Source of the DNA: Artocarpus heterophyllus
Taxonomy: Eukaryota; Streptophyta; Magnoliopsida; Rosales; Moraceae
Assembly: GCA_025403435.1 (NCBI GenBank)
Contig: CM046327.1
Coordinates: 12,702,218-12,766,217, forward strand
Direction: 5' to 3'
Length of the DNA: 64,000 nt
In this document: piece after piece, positions 36,181 to 47,162 of the stretch
Numbering within the stretch: position 1 is the first letter of the stretch
How the letters are laid out: the number at the start of each line of letters is the position of its first letter
Position numbers and translations under genes: made by a program
Notes under the pieces: model-generated
Told to the model about the DNA's origin: nothing
What the model saw: only the letters and a program-made list of their open reading frames with translations
Databases searched by the model: none

Positions 36181-36559
36181 TTTAAACACTCACATATGAT
36201 TTTCCCATAGAAGAAGGTCAACAATCTATTGAGGCTGAAATTCATCAAAATTAGGGTAATAAGACTTTATGTGATGATGGTGATGATTCTCAAGCTGAAA
36301 TATTTGACCAGGAAACAAGAGAGCCCATGAGTGACTATGTGTCACTTGTTAGAATCAAATAAGTCATTTGTAAATCAATTGTCTACTATATCTATTCATC
36401 ATAGTGTGCATGAAGTTTTAAATGAACCTAAGTGAAAGCTACTATAAACGAGGAGATGAAATCCTTTCAAGATAATGAGACATGAGAACTTGACAGTCTT
36501 CCTCTAGGAAAGAAATAGTTGGTTGTAGGTGGATTCACACTGTGAAATACAAGACAAAT

Positions 36560-37598
36560 GGTTCCATTGAATGTTTCAAAGCAAGGTTAGCGGCATAGGA
36601 TATACTCAGACTTATGGAATAGACTACACTAATACATTTGCACCAGTAGCTAAAATCAACATAGTACATGTTCTGCTACCTTTAGCTGCAAATCTGGATT
36701 GGCTGCTACATCAGTTTGATGTAAAGAATGCATTGTTTCATGAAGACTTATCCAAAGAAGTGTATATAGAGGTCCCATAAGGATGCATGATACCAGAAAA
36801 GCATGATCAAAAGGCATGTAAATTAAGGAAATCTCTATATAGATTGAAGCAATCTCCCAGACCTTGGTTTTGGAGATTCACAAAGTCAATGAAATACTTT
36901 GATTATCATTAGAGAAACTCATATCACACTTTATTCCTAAAGAAAAAACAAGGTAAACTTACTGCCCTCATTTTATATGTAGATAACATGGTGGTGACAG
37001 GAAATGATGAGAAGAAAAGGAAAGCACTTCAAAGATACTTATCATGAGAATTCAAGATTAAGGGTTTGGGACCTTTGGAGTACTTTCTTGGGTCTTTCCT
37101 TCGCAAAGGAAGTATGCCTTCGATTTACTATAGGAGACTGGTATGTCAGCATGTCAACCTATTGACATCCCAATAGAAGCAGGACTAAAGCTATGTATCA
37201 GGACCAATCAGGTTTCGGTGGACAAAGGAAGATATCAAAGACTTATTGGGAGACTAATTTACTTGGCTCACACCATATCGAATCTAGCGTATGCATTAAG
37301 TATTATCATCTAGTTCATGTATAACCCTGGAGAACAACATATGAAGGCAGTGATGTGTATTCTGAGATACCTTACGCCTACTCCCAAAAAGGGAATTTTA
37401 TTCTCCAAAAACACAAACTTTTGAAGTATAAACGTGTACATTGACACTGACTGGGCTGGGGCAATTGATGATAGACGTTCTATTTCAGGTTTCTTCACCT
37501 TTGTTGGAGGCAATATTGTCACATGGAGGAGTAAGAAACAACATGTTGTTGCTCGTTCAAGTGCGGAAGCTGAATATCGAGGAATAGCCCTCGAATTG
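36560..37598 (+). pseudogene. Copia D reverse transcriptase and RNase H
   Basis: Plus-strand text GYTQTYGIDYTNTFAPVAKI and LLHQFDVKNALFHEDLSKEV precedes LRKSLYRLKQSPRPWF and LTALILYVDNMVVTGND. The polymerase motif YVDD is YVDN here (36976-36987). RNase H is visible as DWAGAIDDRRSISGFFTFVG and WRSKKQHVVARSSAEAEYRG near 37450-37580. Reading stops at 37598 where foreign sequence begins. Confidence 0.9.
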
Positions 37599-38784
37599 TG
37601 TGACGTATTATGACTTTAAAGATTATGCAAAATTACTATGTGAATGTTTAATGTGGTATACTAATAATTAAAGTCGCATAATGGTACTTGCAAAGGATTT
37701 ATCTTTGACCTTGGTTTCTAACTTTTTAAATACATCCTAGGGTTTGAACGCATAGGAGCATACGTCGGGTTTGCACTAGTTTGGAGCAATATTGGTATGT
37801 TGATACCAAGGTAGGATTTTTCTACCCCTTCTTTGATAGCTGTATTATAAACTTGTTTTGGCCTAAAGTTATTCTTAGATGTATTAAGAAATGTTCTATT
37901 TTATTTTCAATGTTATTTGTAACTATGTGATTTTAAGTTATTTGATTTAAATTTGTTAAATGTGTTTCTAGTCTCTAAATTGAACTATATCTTTAATATT
38001 TTCAACGTATTTGAAAATATGTTTTCAAACGAATTCGAAAGATAAAACAAACCTCGGTTCTTGCTTATACCAAGTTACTTTGCTTTTGAATGAGATTTCA
38101 AAGACTATTTGCCATGTCTATTAGATAGTTAAGTCTTTAAGTACGAAGCCTTCAAAGTTTAGGCCGTGCAAGGAGCATTCTAGGGGGCAAGTTCCAAAAA
38201 CTCGTACGATCCACTTTGGCGGTGTTACTTAGGCATCCTATCTATAATATATGTATATTTATATATATGATTTGTGATAAATCATATGTTGCTTCTCTAA
38301 ATTAAGTGTTTAATTATTATAACTTTCGGTATATCATATGTTTTAATTCCAGTAAGCATATCTTTGAATATTTCTTTTTTATCTATCTTTGCAAGTTGTT
38401 AACGTGTTTTTAAAAGATAATCCTATTGGGCTTTTCGCTTACGCTTTACTGTTTAAAAACTTTTCTCCTCCAAGGTTTTGCGGGACCAGTCATGATGGAG
38501 ATTGTGCTTACTGTTGTAATGTATAAGATAACTAAGCTATTATATTTTTATAACTATTATATGTAAATTGTATTGTACGGTTTATTCCGATGCTGGTTTT
38601 TGGTATTTGTACCTGGACTATATTATATAATTATTTATAGACTTTTAAGCCCTTATTAGGTGAACATTTTTATTTTATTGTTATTTACAAACTTTATGCT
38701 AATTCGACTAATTCTGTTGTTTAATGTCGGTTTATTTTTTCTTAATTTTTACTTAACCACGGCCCTCCTTTTTAGGTTGTGACA
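37599..38784 (+). mobile_element. Probable solo Gypsy LTR closing Copia D
   Basis: The segment starts TGTGACGTATTATG directly after the Copia RNase H and ends GGTTGTGACA. It contains no coding domain. In plus orientation it carries, in the same order as the other LTRs, a donor-like AAG|GTAGGA (GT at 37811), TGGGC-TTTTC-GCTTA (38427-38441) and a pyrimidine-rich CTCCTCCAAG|GT (AG ending at 38474), about 310-350 bp from its 3' end. No convincing target duplication was found (AATTG versus GGTTC), so the outer boundaries are uncertain. Confidence 0.55.
38427..38441 (+). promoter_or_regulatory. LTR hairpin TGGGC-TTTTC-GCTTA
   Basis: TGGGC can pair with GCTTA over five positions using two G-U wobbles. 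It is preceded by CCTAT and followed by an acceptor-like CCAAG|GT. Position and context match the hairpins of the chromovirus and LARD-like LTRs. Confidence 0.45.
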
Positions 38785-38919
38785 GGTTCGGTACTGAATT
38801 TAGCATGTATGGGATCATGCCCACTTATCCTCGCCTCAAGCATATTTGGTGAGATGGAGCTGATGTGCTTTAAGTATTAAGAAGCTCCTTTAGTGATGTC
38901 CAGATAGAATATACTAAAA

Positions 38920-39083
38920 GGGTGTTTGACAGTTGTAGTTTGGACCACTTTATCAATTATGAACAGTATAAAGCTCTCACATACTACAGCAACAATAAAA
39001 AAAAATCGCCACAGTGTAAAGCTCTCACATGCTATAATAAAAACAATTTTAATCAATAGTTCTAACCACTTTGTTAAACACCC
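38920..39083 (+). mobile_element. MITE, copy 1 (164 bp)
   Basis: Terminal inverted repeats GGGTGTTTGAC (38920) and GTTAAACACCC (39073-39083) differ at one position. The interior is itself partly palindromic, with GTATAAAGCTCTCACATACTA and GTGTAAAGCTCTCACATGCTA-like arms. There is no coding capacity. A second copy lies in reverse orientation at 41821. Flanks (TACTAAAA / AATAAACC) give no clean target duplication, so the superfamily is undecided; hAT-like is a guess. Confidence 0.75.
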
Positions 39084-41406
39084 AATAAACCAATCACCTC
39101 CTGCTCAGACTTCTGTTTCAATAATAAATAAATAAATAACAATGAGCTTTTTTTTAGCTTGTTCTAATTTGATAATAAACTTCAAAGTGTGCGCCTGTAA
39201 CTTATTATACATAATTCTTCTGTGTCATTATCCACACACACACACACACATATATATATAAGAAAAACAAAAAGGGGGAAAAAAAAAAAGGAAGGAAAAG
39301 AAAAGAAAAATTAAGCGACAAGTAAGTTATAAAGCAGTTTTCCTGATCGTGTCAAAAATATGACACTGCTAAGCCACGGACGGAGGGAGCGTATAAGGTC
39401 CGGGATGGGGCATATCCCCCAACCCCTGATTTTTAAATTTTTTGTCTTGTTTGTTTAAATCCTTAAAAATTTTATTTTATGCCTCCCTTGTTGAAAAAAA
39501 TAAATGCGCCCTTACCAAATTTAAAGTCATTTAGTCATATGTAGTACAATTACTTTAATAAAAAAAATATAATACTTTAAGAAGAAAGGCCAGTCACAAT
39601 CCATCAAATGTCAGACCAAAGCAAAACACTTTTCACATTCACTCTTAAATCATGCATGCTTAATCTTCTCATCCCTTTTAACATCCAAATGCAAGAGTCC
39701 TTATTTCTAATCTTCTGTCTTTTCTAACATCCAATCTAATCCAGTTCAATATTGTCGTTGGAACTGTTCAACTTACGTCTAAGGTTTTTCTTTTTTTTTT
39801 TTGATTGATTTAATTATTGATTTTTTTATGCCTTTTTTTCTCTTTTGAATTTATTTAATTTCGGATGTTTTATGACACCATCTGCAGAAATCGCCACACA
39901 AGATCATGATTGGTGGCCGTTATCTATCTTCACAAATAAGATATATACATCTTAATTATGTTATGTGTGTTTTTCAATTTTCAAGCTCATTTTAGTTTAA
40001 AGTTTCATCTTAATTCATGCTCTGTGAAATAAAATCATGACTCCACCGACATCCCCAATATATGTATATATATACACACACACACACACCTGTATAAATT
40101 TAAAGTTCAAAAAGTTTTGCAAGTTATTATCTTCTTCTATTAGTTTTTCTCCTTCTTCTTCTTCGAAGTAAAGTGCAAGTTGTGGGTCAAAAGTGTCGAT
40201 AGCCTTCCATTTAATTGCTGGTTGGTCCTACAAATTCAAAGTTTACCCAATTTCTCAGCAGGCTTCAAATTGTAACGTCTTATTTAGTCCACAGAAAGAC
40301 ATGCCAATTTGCTTCAAGCTGGCCCCGTGTGTACTAGTAGAAGAGACGACCCAGAAGCTACACTCTGGAATTGAGTTTTGTCGTGCTTTGACCCAAAAAT
40401 GTGCACTTTATGAAATAACCTCCAATAGACAGAAGACGACCAAAACAATTGGATTGTAGCAAAGCAAGGAAGCAAGCATTTTTCAGCTAGTACATATTAC
40501 AATGGCCCTTTTATTGCAGTATACTCAAGTTGTCCTAAGGGGTCCACCAATACCTTTTCTAACAACAACATCAACAATAATAATAAAACAGACCACAGTT
40601 TCCCAACAAAAAAAAAAAAAAAAAACACCAAGACGTGTGTTACATGTAATCGTTTTGTTCCCCTCCAAACATATCCTTAGCTAAGGTAATTCATTTTGTT
40701 TTCATTGTTTTGTAAAAGATAAACTTAAAAAAAAAAAAAAAAAAGAGAAAGAGAGAGACAAATTTAAAGACTAACCTCATGACATTAATTAAGCAACTAA
40801 AATGATACATACGAACTAATAGTGTGTTTTTGAAAGTCAAATTGTACTGGAATTAAGCACGTTACATGCATATATGAATAAGTAAATGGACGGTTGAAAT
40901 CTTATGGTTCAAAACCTTCGCTATATTGATATTTATATTATATTATATATATATATATATTTCATACTTTTTAAATTTTCTTATTTCATGACAAAGTAAA
41001 TCATATTCCACTTGTAAAACGACTTTAAATGTCTTCGTCAAAAGAGTAAGTGACGGGATTCATTGAGGGATGGCCTACCTCTGTACACGAAGCAAAGTCC
41101 ATGAAGTTTCATTTTCGACGTGGGGCTGGACAAGACTTGACCGAAAAGAACTTGTCCGTTTCTTAAAGTCACTAAAATAGGACCCGCACTCTCCATAGAC
41201 ATGGCCTTAGGGAACTAGTGTGGGCTTAAAAGATTGAAAGCTCCCTCCCTTTGTATGCATACTGGCAGAGCATTAAACGTAGGAATTGCAATGACAGATG
41301 ATCAGGACATGCTGAGGAACACGACGCCCCATTTGGTTTTCCCATTGCTTATCTGACGGAACACTCTAACTACCTCATTAATACTGATACTACAACCAAC
41401 AATATA

Positions 41407-41440
<34 letters not shown>

Positions 41441-41820
41441 GCACACACTAAAATATTGACAGCATGATGATGGACGCCTCTTTCAATCCTTTTTAAGGCA
41501 GGCAAGTTAGTGATGTGAAAATGTTAACGTTGTAAAGGATAATTATCAGTGTCTCGTATCAAAATTATACAAAATTTTCTTCTAGCTAGAAGCTGGGTTC
41601 ATAACACTAACGATGTGTGACCACACATGACCAGGAAAAAAAAAATGTAACTAGCAATTGTCTTTTCATGCAAGGGTGGTTTTATTTACACCCTCTCTTT
41701 TCGCTCTACAACCTGTTTGTGAGTATACACCCTATATGATTTTGAAATGATTATATTTACTTTCTATAAATTCCTAGTATTCTAAAATTGCCATGAATTA
41801 TTTCCATAAGATTATTAATA
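39084..41820. other. Intergenic stretch with microsatellites
   Basis: No recognised gene. It holds AC/AT microsatellites at 39236-39260 and 40055-40090, an AT run at 40935-40960 and another at 41409-41437, and an A-run at 40610-40624. An 88-codon open frame at 40193-40459 (plus) has no recognisable domain and could be chance. A segment at 39370-39430 (GGACGGAGGGAG...) is less AT-rich but unassigned. Confidence 0.5.
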
Positions 41821-41990
41821 GGATGTTTGGCAAGGTGATTAGAACCGTTGGCTAGAACTGTTTTTACTATAGCATATGAAAACTTTACACTGTAGCATTT
41901 TTTTTATTGTTACTTTAGCATGTAAAAGCTTTATATTATTCAGCTTTTACATTATTCATTATCGAGAAAGTAGTCCAAACTGTAATTCAG
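41821..41990 (-). mobile_element. MITE, copy 2 (reverse orientation)
   Basis: The sequence aligns with the reverse complement of 38920-39083: GGATGTTTGGCAAGGTG, ATTAGAAC, TGTTTTTACTATAGCAT, CTTTACACTGTAGC and AGTAGTCCAAACTGTAATTC are shared in order. The left terminus is GGATGTTTG; the right terminus has diverged so the end is approximate. It establishes that this is a repeated family. Confidence 0.75.
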
Positions 41991-43200
41991 ACCGACTTGT
42001 CACTCAAGCTACCACTTTATTGTTTTTTTTCACACCCACCATCTTATTGTTTTAATTCGTTATTTTAATATTATCATTTCTACATCCCTCTCTTCTCTTC
42101 ATCTTCATCTTCTTCTTCTTCTTTAACTTTAGGCATTAAGCCTTTTTTTAATACATAAAGAAATTCTTAGTCTACCAAATTTATTTTTAATAAAATTAAA
42201 TGATATTTAATTATATATAATTTGACAAGTAGAAATCAAATTTTTATATAACATAAAAAAGCAAAACAACTCAAAATAAAAAGATAAACAACAATAAAAT
42301 TATTATATCAATTGAAATATGATTAAAAAAGACAATGAGAAAAGATATTACAAAACGATGAAAACAACATATGAGCATAAGCAAAAAAAAAAAAGGAACG
42401 AATAACGGGAAAAAAAAAAATCAATCTAACTTCATAAAACACCAAGGCCTTCAGAAAAGAAAAATGATTAGCCAAAAAATATAAACATAAAGCTAAAAAA
42501 GGGGGCCAAAAGAACCATTATCTTTGGTTTAGAATATCAGGATATGACATGTGGGTTTTGTGGAAAGGGAAAAAGCTTATTTTAGTATCCTTTTCAGCGT
42601 AATAAAATTTAATCGTGTAACTAAGTCTATTACAATTCTTTTTATCGTTTTATGTGAGGGTCCTTTTATATAAGATATTTTAATTGAAGGGTGTGTGGAG
42701 AGTAAATAGAGGCGGGCTCTTGTATAATTTAACAAGGTGTGGTGTAAACGTACAATGCCAAAATGAATAATGGACAAACATGTAATTTACTTTAATATAA
42801 ACAATTAAAGTAGAGCCTTAATTATATTTGTCTAAGGATGTGGACCTATGAGCTATATTTCCACGTACAAGTTACAGATGGGTTTCACCGTGGAAAAGAC
42901 GCATCTGCATTTTTATACAAAGTTGAAAATCATACCAGGAGATAATAATAGAAGAAAGAACTCTAAAAGCCTGAGTACATTATCACGCACCTCCCTCAGA
43001 AAGACCATGCATTTTGCACCGTGCAAGTGCTCAGACAGGCCCCAGCTTTAAAATGTTGTTGGAGGCTAGACTATTAAAGCAAGTTAACACAATTACTTTT
43101 ATTAGTAGTTTTTGACTTTATTTATACTCGTTTTCATAAAAATCTATTGACTTTAATGTTCGATACTGTACTCGATTATATATTTGTAACGTTTAGTTAT
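41991..43200. other. Intergenic stretch, nothing recognised
   Basis: AT-rich DNA with A-runs (42382-42393, 42410-42419) and CTTCTTCTT near 42107-42121. No domain, repeat ends or RNA gene were found. Confidence 0.5.
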
Positions 43201-43450
43201 TGATAAATGGACTTGGACAGAACTGATCCCCGAAAGCTAGCTCAAGGGAAGAAGAGTGTTCAATTTACATATATACACTATAACAATCCATTAACATAGC
43301 GATAAGGGACAAATACAACTTCTAACACCCTTCTTCACGCCAAGTGTGTCATGCAAATAGGTCTAAACTCACCATCGCTTTCAAAGTCTGGATCCGATAC
43401 CATGTTAAATGGGGTTGAGTAGAACTCATCTCCAAAAGCTAGCTCACAAT
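43201..43450 (-). mobile_element. TRIM (miniature LTR retroelement) remnant
   Basis: On the minus strand the 3' LTR is 43327-43201 (127 bp), from TGTTAGAAGTTG to CATTTATCA. A polypurine stretch GAAGAAGGG precedes it. The internal part is only about 75 bp, and TGGTATCGGATC (43402-43391) is a primer-binding site one mismatch from initiator tRNA-Met in the core. The 5' LTR end, CTAGCTTTTGGAGATG through CATTTAACA, abuts it at 43403. The outer part of the 5' LTR beyond about 43450 is missing. Matching words in both LTRs include GAGCTAGCTTT. It has no coding capacity and depends on other elements. Confidence 0.8.
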
Positions 43451-43669
43451 GATTTCTGCTTTAATTGCACATCAAAATCAAAAAAGAAAAAATGAAGGTA
43501 TCGAAAACTAACTAAAGCAAACATGAGGTAAAAAGACTTGATTTTCTAAAAGCGTTTACTGCTTAAGATCAGTGGGACTGGGAAATTCTATTAATCCACC
43601 ATTAAAAGCTGATGATAATAAGGAACATAGCAATGCTTCATTTCTCTTGGAAATCACTTTGTGTAGAAT

Positions 43670-43708
43670 TCAGGTCCTCGGCCCAGCTAAAGAACGTCTT
43701 TCATTGCC
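43670..43708 (-). CDS. Candidate last exon of unknown gene
   Basis: On the minus strand an acceptor-like TTGCAG ends at 43709; the following reading GNERRSLAGPRT ends with TGA at 43672-43670. It joins in frame with the candidate exon at 44057-44150. I do not recognise the protein. It lies downstream, same strand, of the GH35 pseudogene, but its sequence does not resemble the C-terminus of beta-galactosidases I know. It may be chance. Confidence 0.25.
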   Translation of the reverse strand, partial: GNERRSLAGPRT

Positions 43709-44056
43709 CTGCAATGATTGGTGCATATAAAATAGTTTAGTGAAAGAAATAATGTGACCAAATAGAATAACATCAAAAAAAGAAAGTAAAGAATAAACAA
43801 ATAAAAATTTGTGTAACTTCAACCATTAAAAAAATATTTATATTTGAGATTTCTCAACATACTAAACCTAATGCTCTAGATATTCCCAAAAAATAAAAAT
43901 TGTAGGCCTAACCACTGTAGTAGGCCATCAACTTCACAAGATTGAGCCATTTTAACAGCAATATCAAGGTCAAAAAGCTTGTGAATAGCGTGCACCAGAA
44001 AGATACAACAATCAAACACCAATTATGCATCAGATAGGCAAGCAAATAAAACTTAC

Positions 44057-44150
44057 TGGCATATAATCGTTATCAATGACTTTGGGAATTCTAGCAGCTG
44101 CAACTCTGAGAAGTCGCTTTTCTACTTTTGTCAGAGAGAACAATCATGGC
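44057..44150 (-). CDS. Candidate internal exon of unknown gene
   Basis: The minus strand reads TKVEKRLLRVAAARIPKVID then NDYMP and ends exactly at a consensus donor, A|GTAAGT (44056-44051). The text is protein-like (basic, amphipathic), and the donor joins in phase to the exon at 43708. The upstream boundary is only approximate. Family unknown; no function is proposed. Confidence 0.3.
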
Positions 44151-44159
44151 CTGTTTTTT

Positions 44160-46000
44160 TCTTTAAAAAAAAAAGATAAATAATTATGCAAAAATGATAG
44201 ATAGGAAACCTCATGCAGCATGATAAGATTTCCAAGCAAGAAAAGAAGTGAAGAAACTAGTAACGTGTTTCAACTATTGTAAAGATATGATACATACGTT
44301 CTTAGATACATGGTTACCTGAAAAATTACAAACGCAACCTTCCAAGTTTTGTTTCCTCCAATCATGTAAATCTATAAACAAAATTGCTACACATTGGTAT
44401 CCATTTCATTGAATGCTTTAACTATAGATCAGAATCAAATTTATGTGGAAACCTAAGGCCAAATCAACAAATCTTAGTGAATATAAACTACAAACCTGAT
44501 TGACTCCTCCACTAATTATTGAATGTTGTCAACTATCTTGGAGGTCATTCATTGTCTAATGAGTTACAGCAATAGTATTCCAAACATAGAAACTCCAGTA
44601 TCTCCTATAAGATTCAAGAACTCCAAAGGTTATAACTAATAAAAGATGAAAATCTGTCTTTACTTTTTTTGGCCAACTAAAAAGGAACGGAAAATTACAA
44701 CAATGATTTGAATCAATACCGATAACTTTATTCACATAAGAAATGTAATTCTTGGCACACACGATTTCTTTGGTAAGTGTGCCGAGCCCTCAAATATAGA
44801 CATCTGCATGTGACAATACAAGCATGAATTTCATTCGTTTCAAAATAGACCTAAAGAGCAACTGAACACCATAATCAATTGAAACTGCAATTTTCAATGT
44901 ATTTTATTAACTAACTTCTCTTGCCTAAAAACACAAATACCATACCCACGCATCTTCTATAAAAGCATCCCTTTTCATGAGCAAAGTGATAATGTATGTT
45001 GTATGTAGATACCCTACCCGAGAAGGTTAAAAGTAATTTCTTTTTCCAAAAAAAAAATTAATGATCTTCAAAAGAAGAATAAAGTTTGATGGAACTGATG
45101 CCAAAAGAAAACTGGATTGCAAACGCAAGTTAACTAAGAATTGGTGCAAAACATCAAATCAGCAACGTCAGCATTTTTAAACACAATTTTGAAAACCCAC
45201 AAATCATATGGCAAGCAAACAGGGTTAAAAAAAGGCATATATTGAACAAATTGATTTGGTACGATATTTTGTAGTCAAACTTTATCCCACTCAAACTATT
45301 AAGTACAATCCTAATGCTAATGGATAGATGTGCAGTGGGAAAAAAAGACACTGCAATAAAAAAAAAATCCAAATATATATACATTGAAAAAACAAACTAA
45401 ATATAAAATTGAAGAAACAATCCAAACGTAAAATTGAAAATAATAAAAACAATGAACAAATTCTCCAAAATTTGCACAAATGACAGCCTTAGTTACAGAT
45501 AACAGAGGACTACACGCCAAAAAAAATTAAGAAGATGAAGCAAACACAAATCGCAGCTAGTCACCCAAAGTGTAGATTAAAGGTGTGATGAAATCTAGGG
45601 CTTGCAACTAATTTGAGCCAACTAATTTGAAGAGGCTTACCTTTCATCAATTTCCCACATTAGATATATTTTGTGTTTATATTTTTTTAAATCTATTATT
45701 TATATATTTACATCTTTCTGTTATAGAAGAGTGTAGCAGGAAGAGCTTGCGCCATGGGTGTTTTATTTAGTTATTACACGATGTAATGTTGTATGCTTAA
45801 ACTTGCTCTAAGCCAATCTTTTTGTTATTCAAGGAACCATAAGTTCTTTCAAAAACGAAACACTTTTGAGGATGTTTAAACTAATCCCTTAAATAGTTGA
45901 TTTGAAAATCGTTTTACCACTTGATTCATTTGGAAGTTGTAGAGAGTTTCTTCATCAAAGTTGTTAGTCTCAATGTTAAACTCAAAACCCAATTCAATTT
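44160..46000. other. Intron or intergenic DNA, nothing recognised
   Basis: AT-rich with A-runs (45048-45058, 45358-45367). No exon-like piece, repeat terminus or RNA gene could be supported. If the candidate exons and the GH35 relic were one gene, this would be intronic. Confidence 0.5.
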
Positions 46001-46204
46001 CTAAGGGTCCGTTTGGTAAATAGATTTAAATTAGTGATTTAATTTGAGTTAGTGTGATTTGAATTAGGATTTGAGTTAGTGATTTGAATTGTTATTCGAA
46101 TTAAAATTTGGATGTGCATTTAAGTTTTAATCTGAGTATGGAATAAAATTGGAATTTATGTTTGGAGAGGTAATAAAGATAGTTTTTGATTTATTAATAA
46201 ATCT

Positions 46205-47162
46205 CAAGGTTTTAAAAGGCAAAAACGGAAACCGAGGCGTTTTGTTTAATTACGCCTCGAGGCGGATTGAGACGTAAGCCTTGAATGCAAAATAAAAAAA
46301 TTCAAAAAGTTGAATAAAATTCAAAAACATGCCATAAATACACACTTAGTTCATCACAAAACCATAAGACACAATAAGAAAGTGCATAAAACACATACAA
46401 TATAATAAGTATGTTACTGTTCTTCTAATATGGTTATAATTATATGGCTTTTATAGCACACAACATAACTTTTTTTTTTTTTTTGAGAAAATAAAATAAC
46501 TATATATCTAAATGAATAAAAATCACATACTTCACTCTTTATATAACTTTCATTTTATATAACATTATAACTTTTGCATAACACCTACTTCTATAAAATA
46601 TACATTACTACAGTAGCTATAAGAGGGGAAAAAAGAAAAAAAAACCCAACCTACGGTAGAAAATAAAAGAAAAAGGGGAAAAAAAACTTAAGTGAGGGCT
46701 GAGCAAGTCAGAATCTAGAGGTGGCTGCTATCGATGGGCCGTCGTTCTAGTTACTGCTCATAGGGCAGTGGGCTTGAAAGTTGCAGAGGTTGATAATCAA
46801 GAAAGGGTCGATGATGAAGAAGGGGGCAGATGATGAAGAAGTGTCGAAGAAGATGGTAGACTTAGGATTTAAAAATCTATTTGCATATTTTTATCTGATT
46901 AAAGCCCGATTTTGATATTAGGTTGACTTTCTTTGAAAGGGAAAAAAAAAAATTAGATTGAAAACCGGCTCAAAATAGCCTTCAATTTGAGGCTCACGCC
47001 TCATAAGCCTTGAGGCAAAAACCCCTCAAGGCGCACGCCTCAATAAAAAAAGGCGTAAGCCTCGTTCAAGCCATTCAAGGCTTAAGCCTTGAAGCGCTGA
47101 TCAAGCGCCTCAAACTGAGGCGAGCCTCGAGGCGTACGCCTCGAACGCCTTTTTAAACCATG
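46205..47162. mobile_element. Non-autonomous hAT-type element, 958 bp
   Basis: Perfect 8-bp target duplications ATAAATCT flank it (46197-46204 and 47163-47170). The ends are inverted: CAAGGTTTTAAAAGGC at left and, reverse complemented, CATGGTTTAAAAAGGC at right (14 of 16 equal). Subterminal regions are crowded with GCCTCGAGGC, GCCTTGAGGC and related palindromes (46240-46280 and 46980-47150). There is no transposase. An 8-bp duplication with CA..G ends indicates the hAT superfamily; transposition would need an enzyme from elsewhere. Confidence 0.8.
46980..47150. repeat. Dense GCCT/AGGC palindrome cluster
   Basis: About 170 bp contain many direct and inverted copies of GAGGC and GCCTC, for example CACGCCTCATAAGCC, AGGCGCACGCCTC, GGCTTAAGCC and CGAGGCGTACGCCTCG. 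It is far richer in G+C than its surroundings. This is the right subterminal region of the hAT-type element and could be a transposase-binding array. Confidence 0.8.

Larger units (their letters stand above)
30456..37598 (+). mobile_element. Ty1/Copia element D, plus strand, interrupted
   Basis: A short LTR (about 30456-30655), a perfect primer-binding site (30659-30670) and, on the plus strand, gag (31271-32155), then after a 2.59 kb inserted LTR the protease (34870), integrase (35450-36170), RT (36570-37260) and RNase H (37300-37598). Coding stops abruptly at 37598, where a further LTR-like insertion begins. No 3' LTR was found. Many stops and shifts; inactive. Confidence 0.9.

Noticed and set aside
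37599..38784. Target duplication for the LTR-like segment
   Set aside because: No start or end choice gives matching 5-bp flanks, so the segment is only called probable.
40193..40459. 88-codon open frame as a gene
   Set aside because: No family resemblance, no flanking splice or leader evidence, and frames of this length occur by chance in the window.
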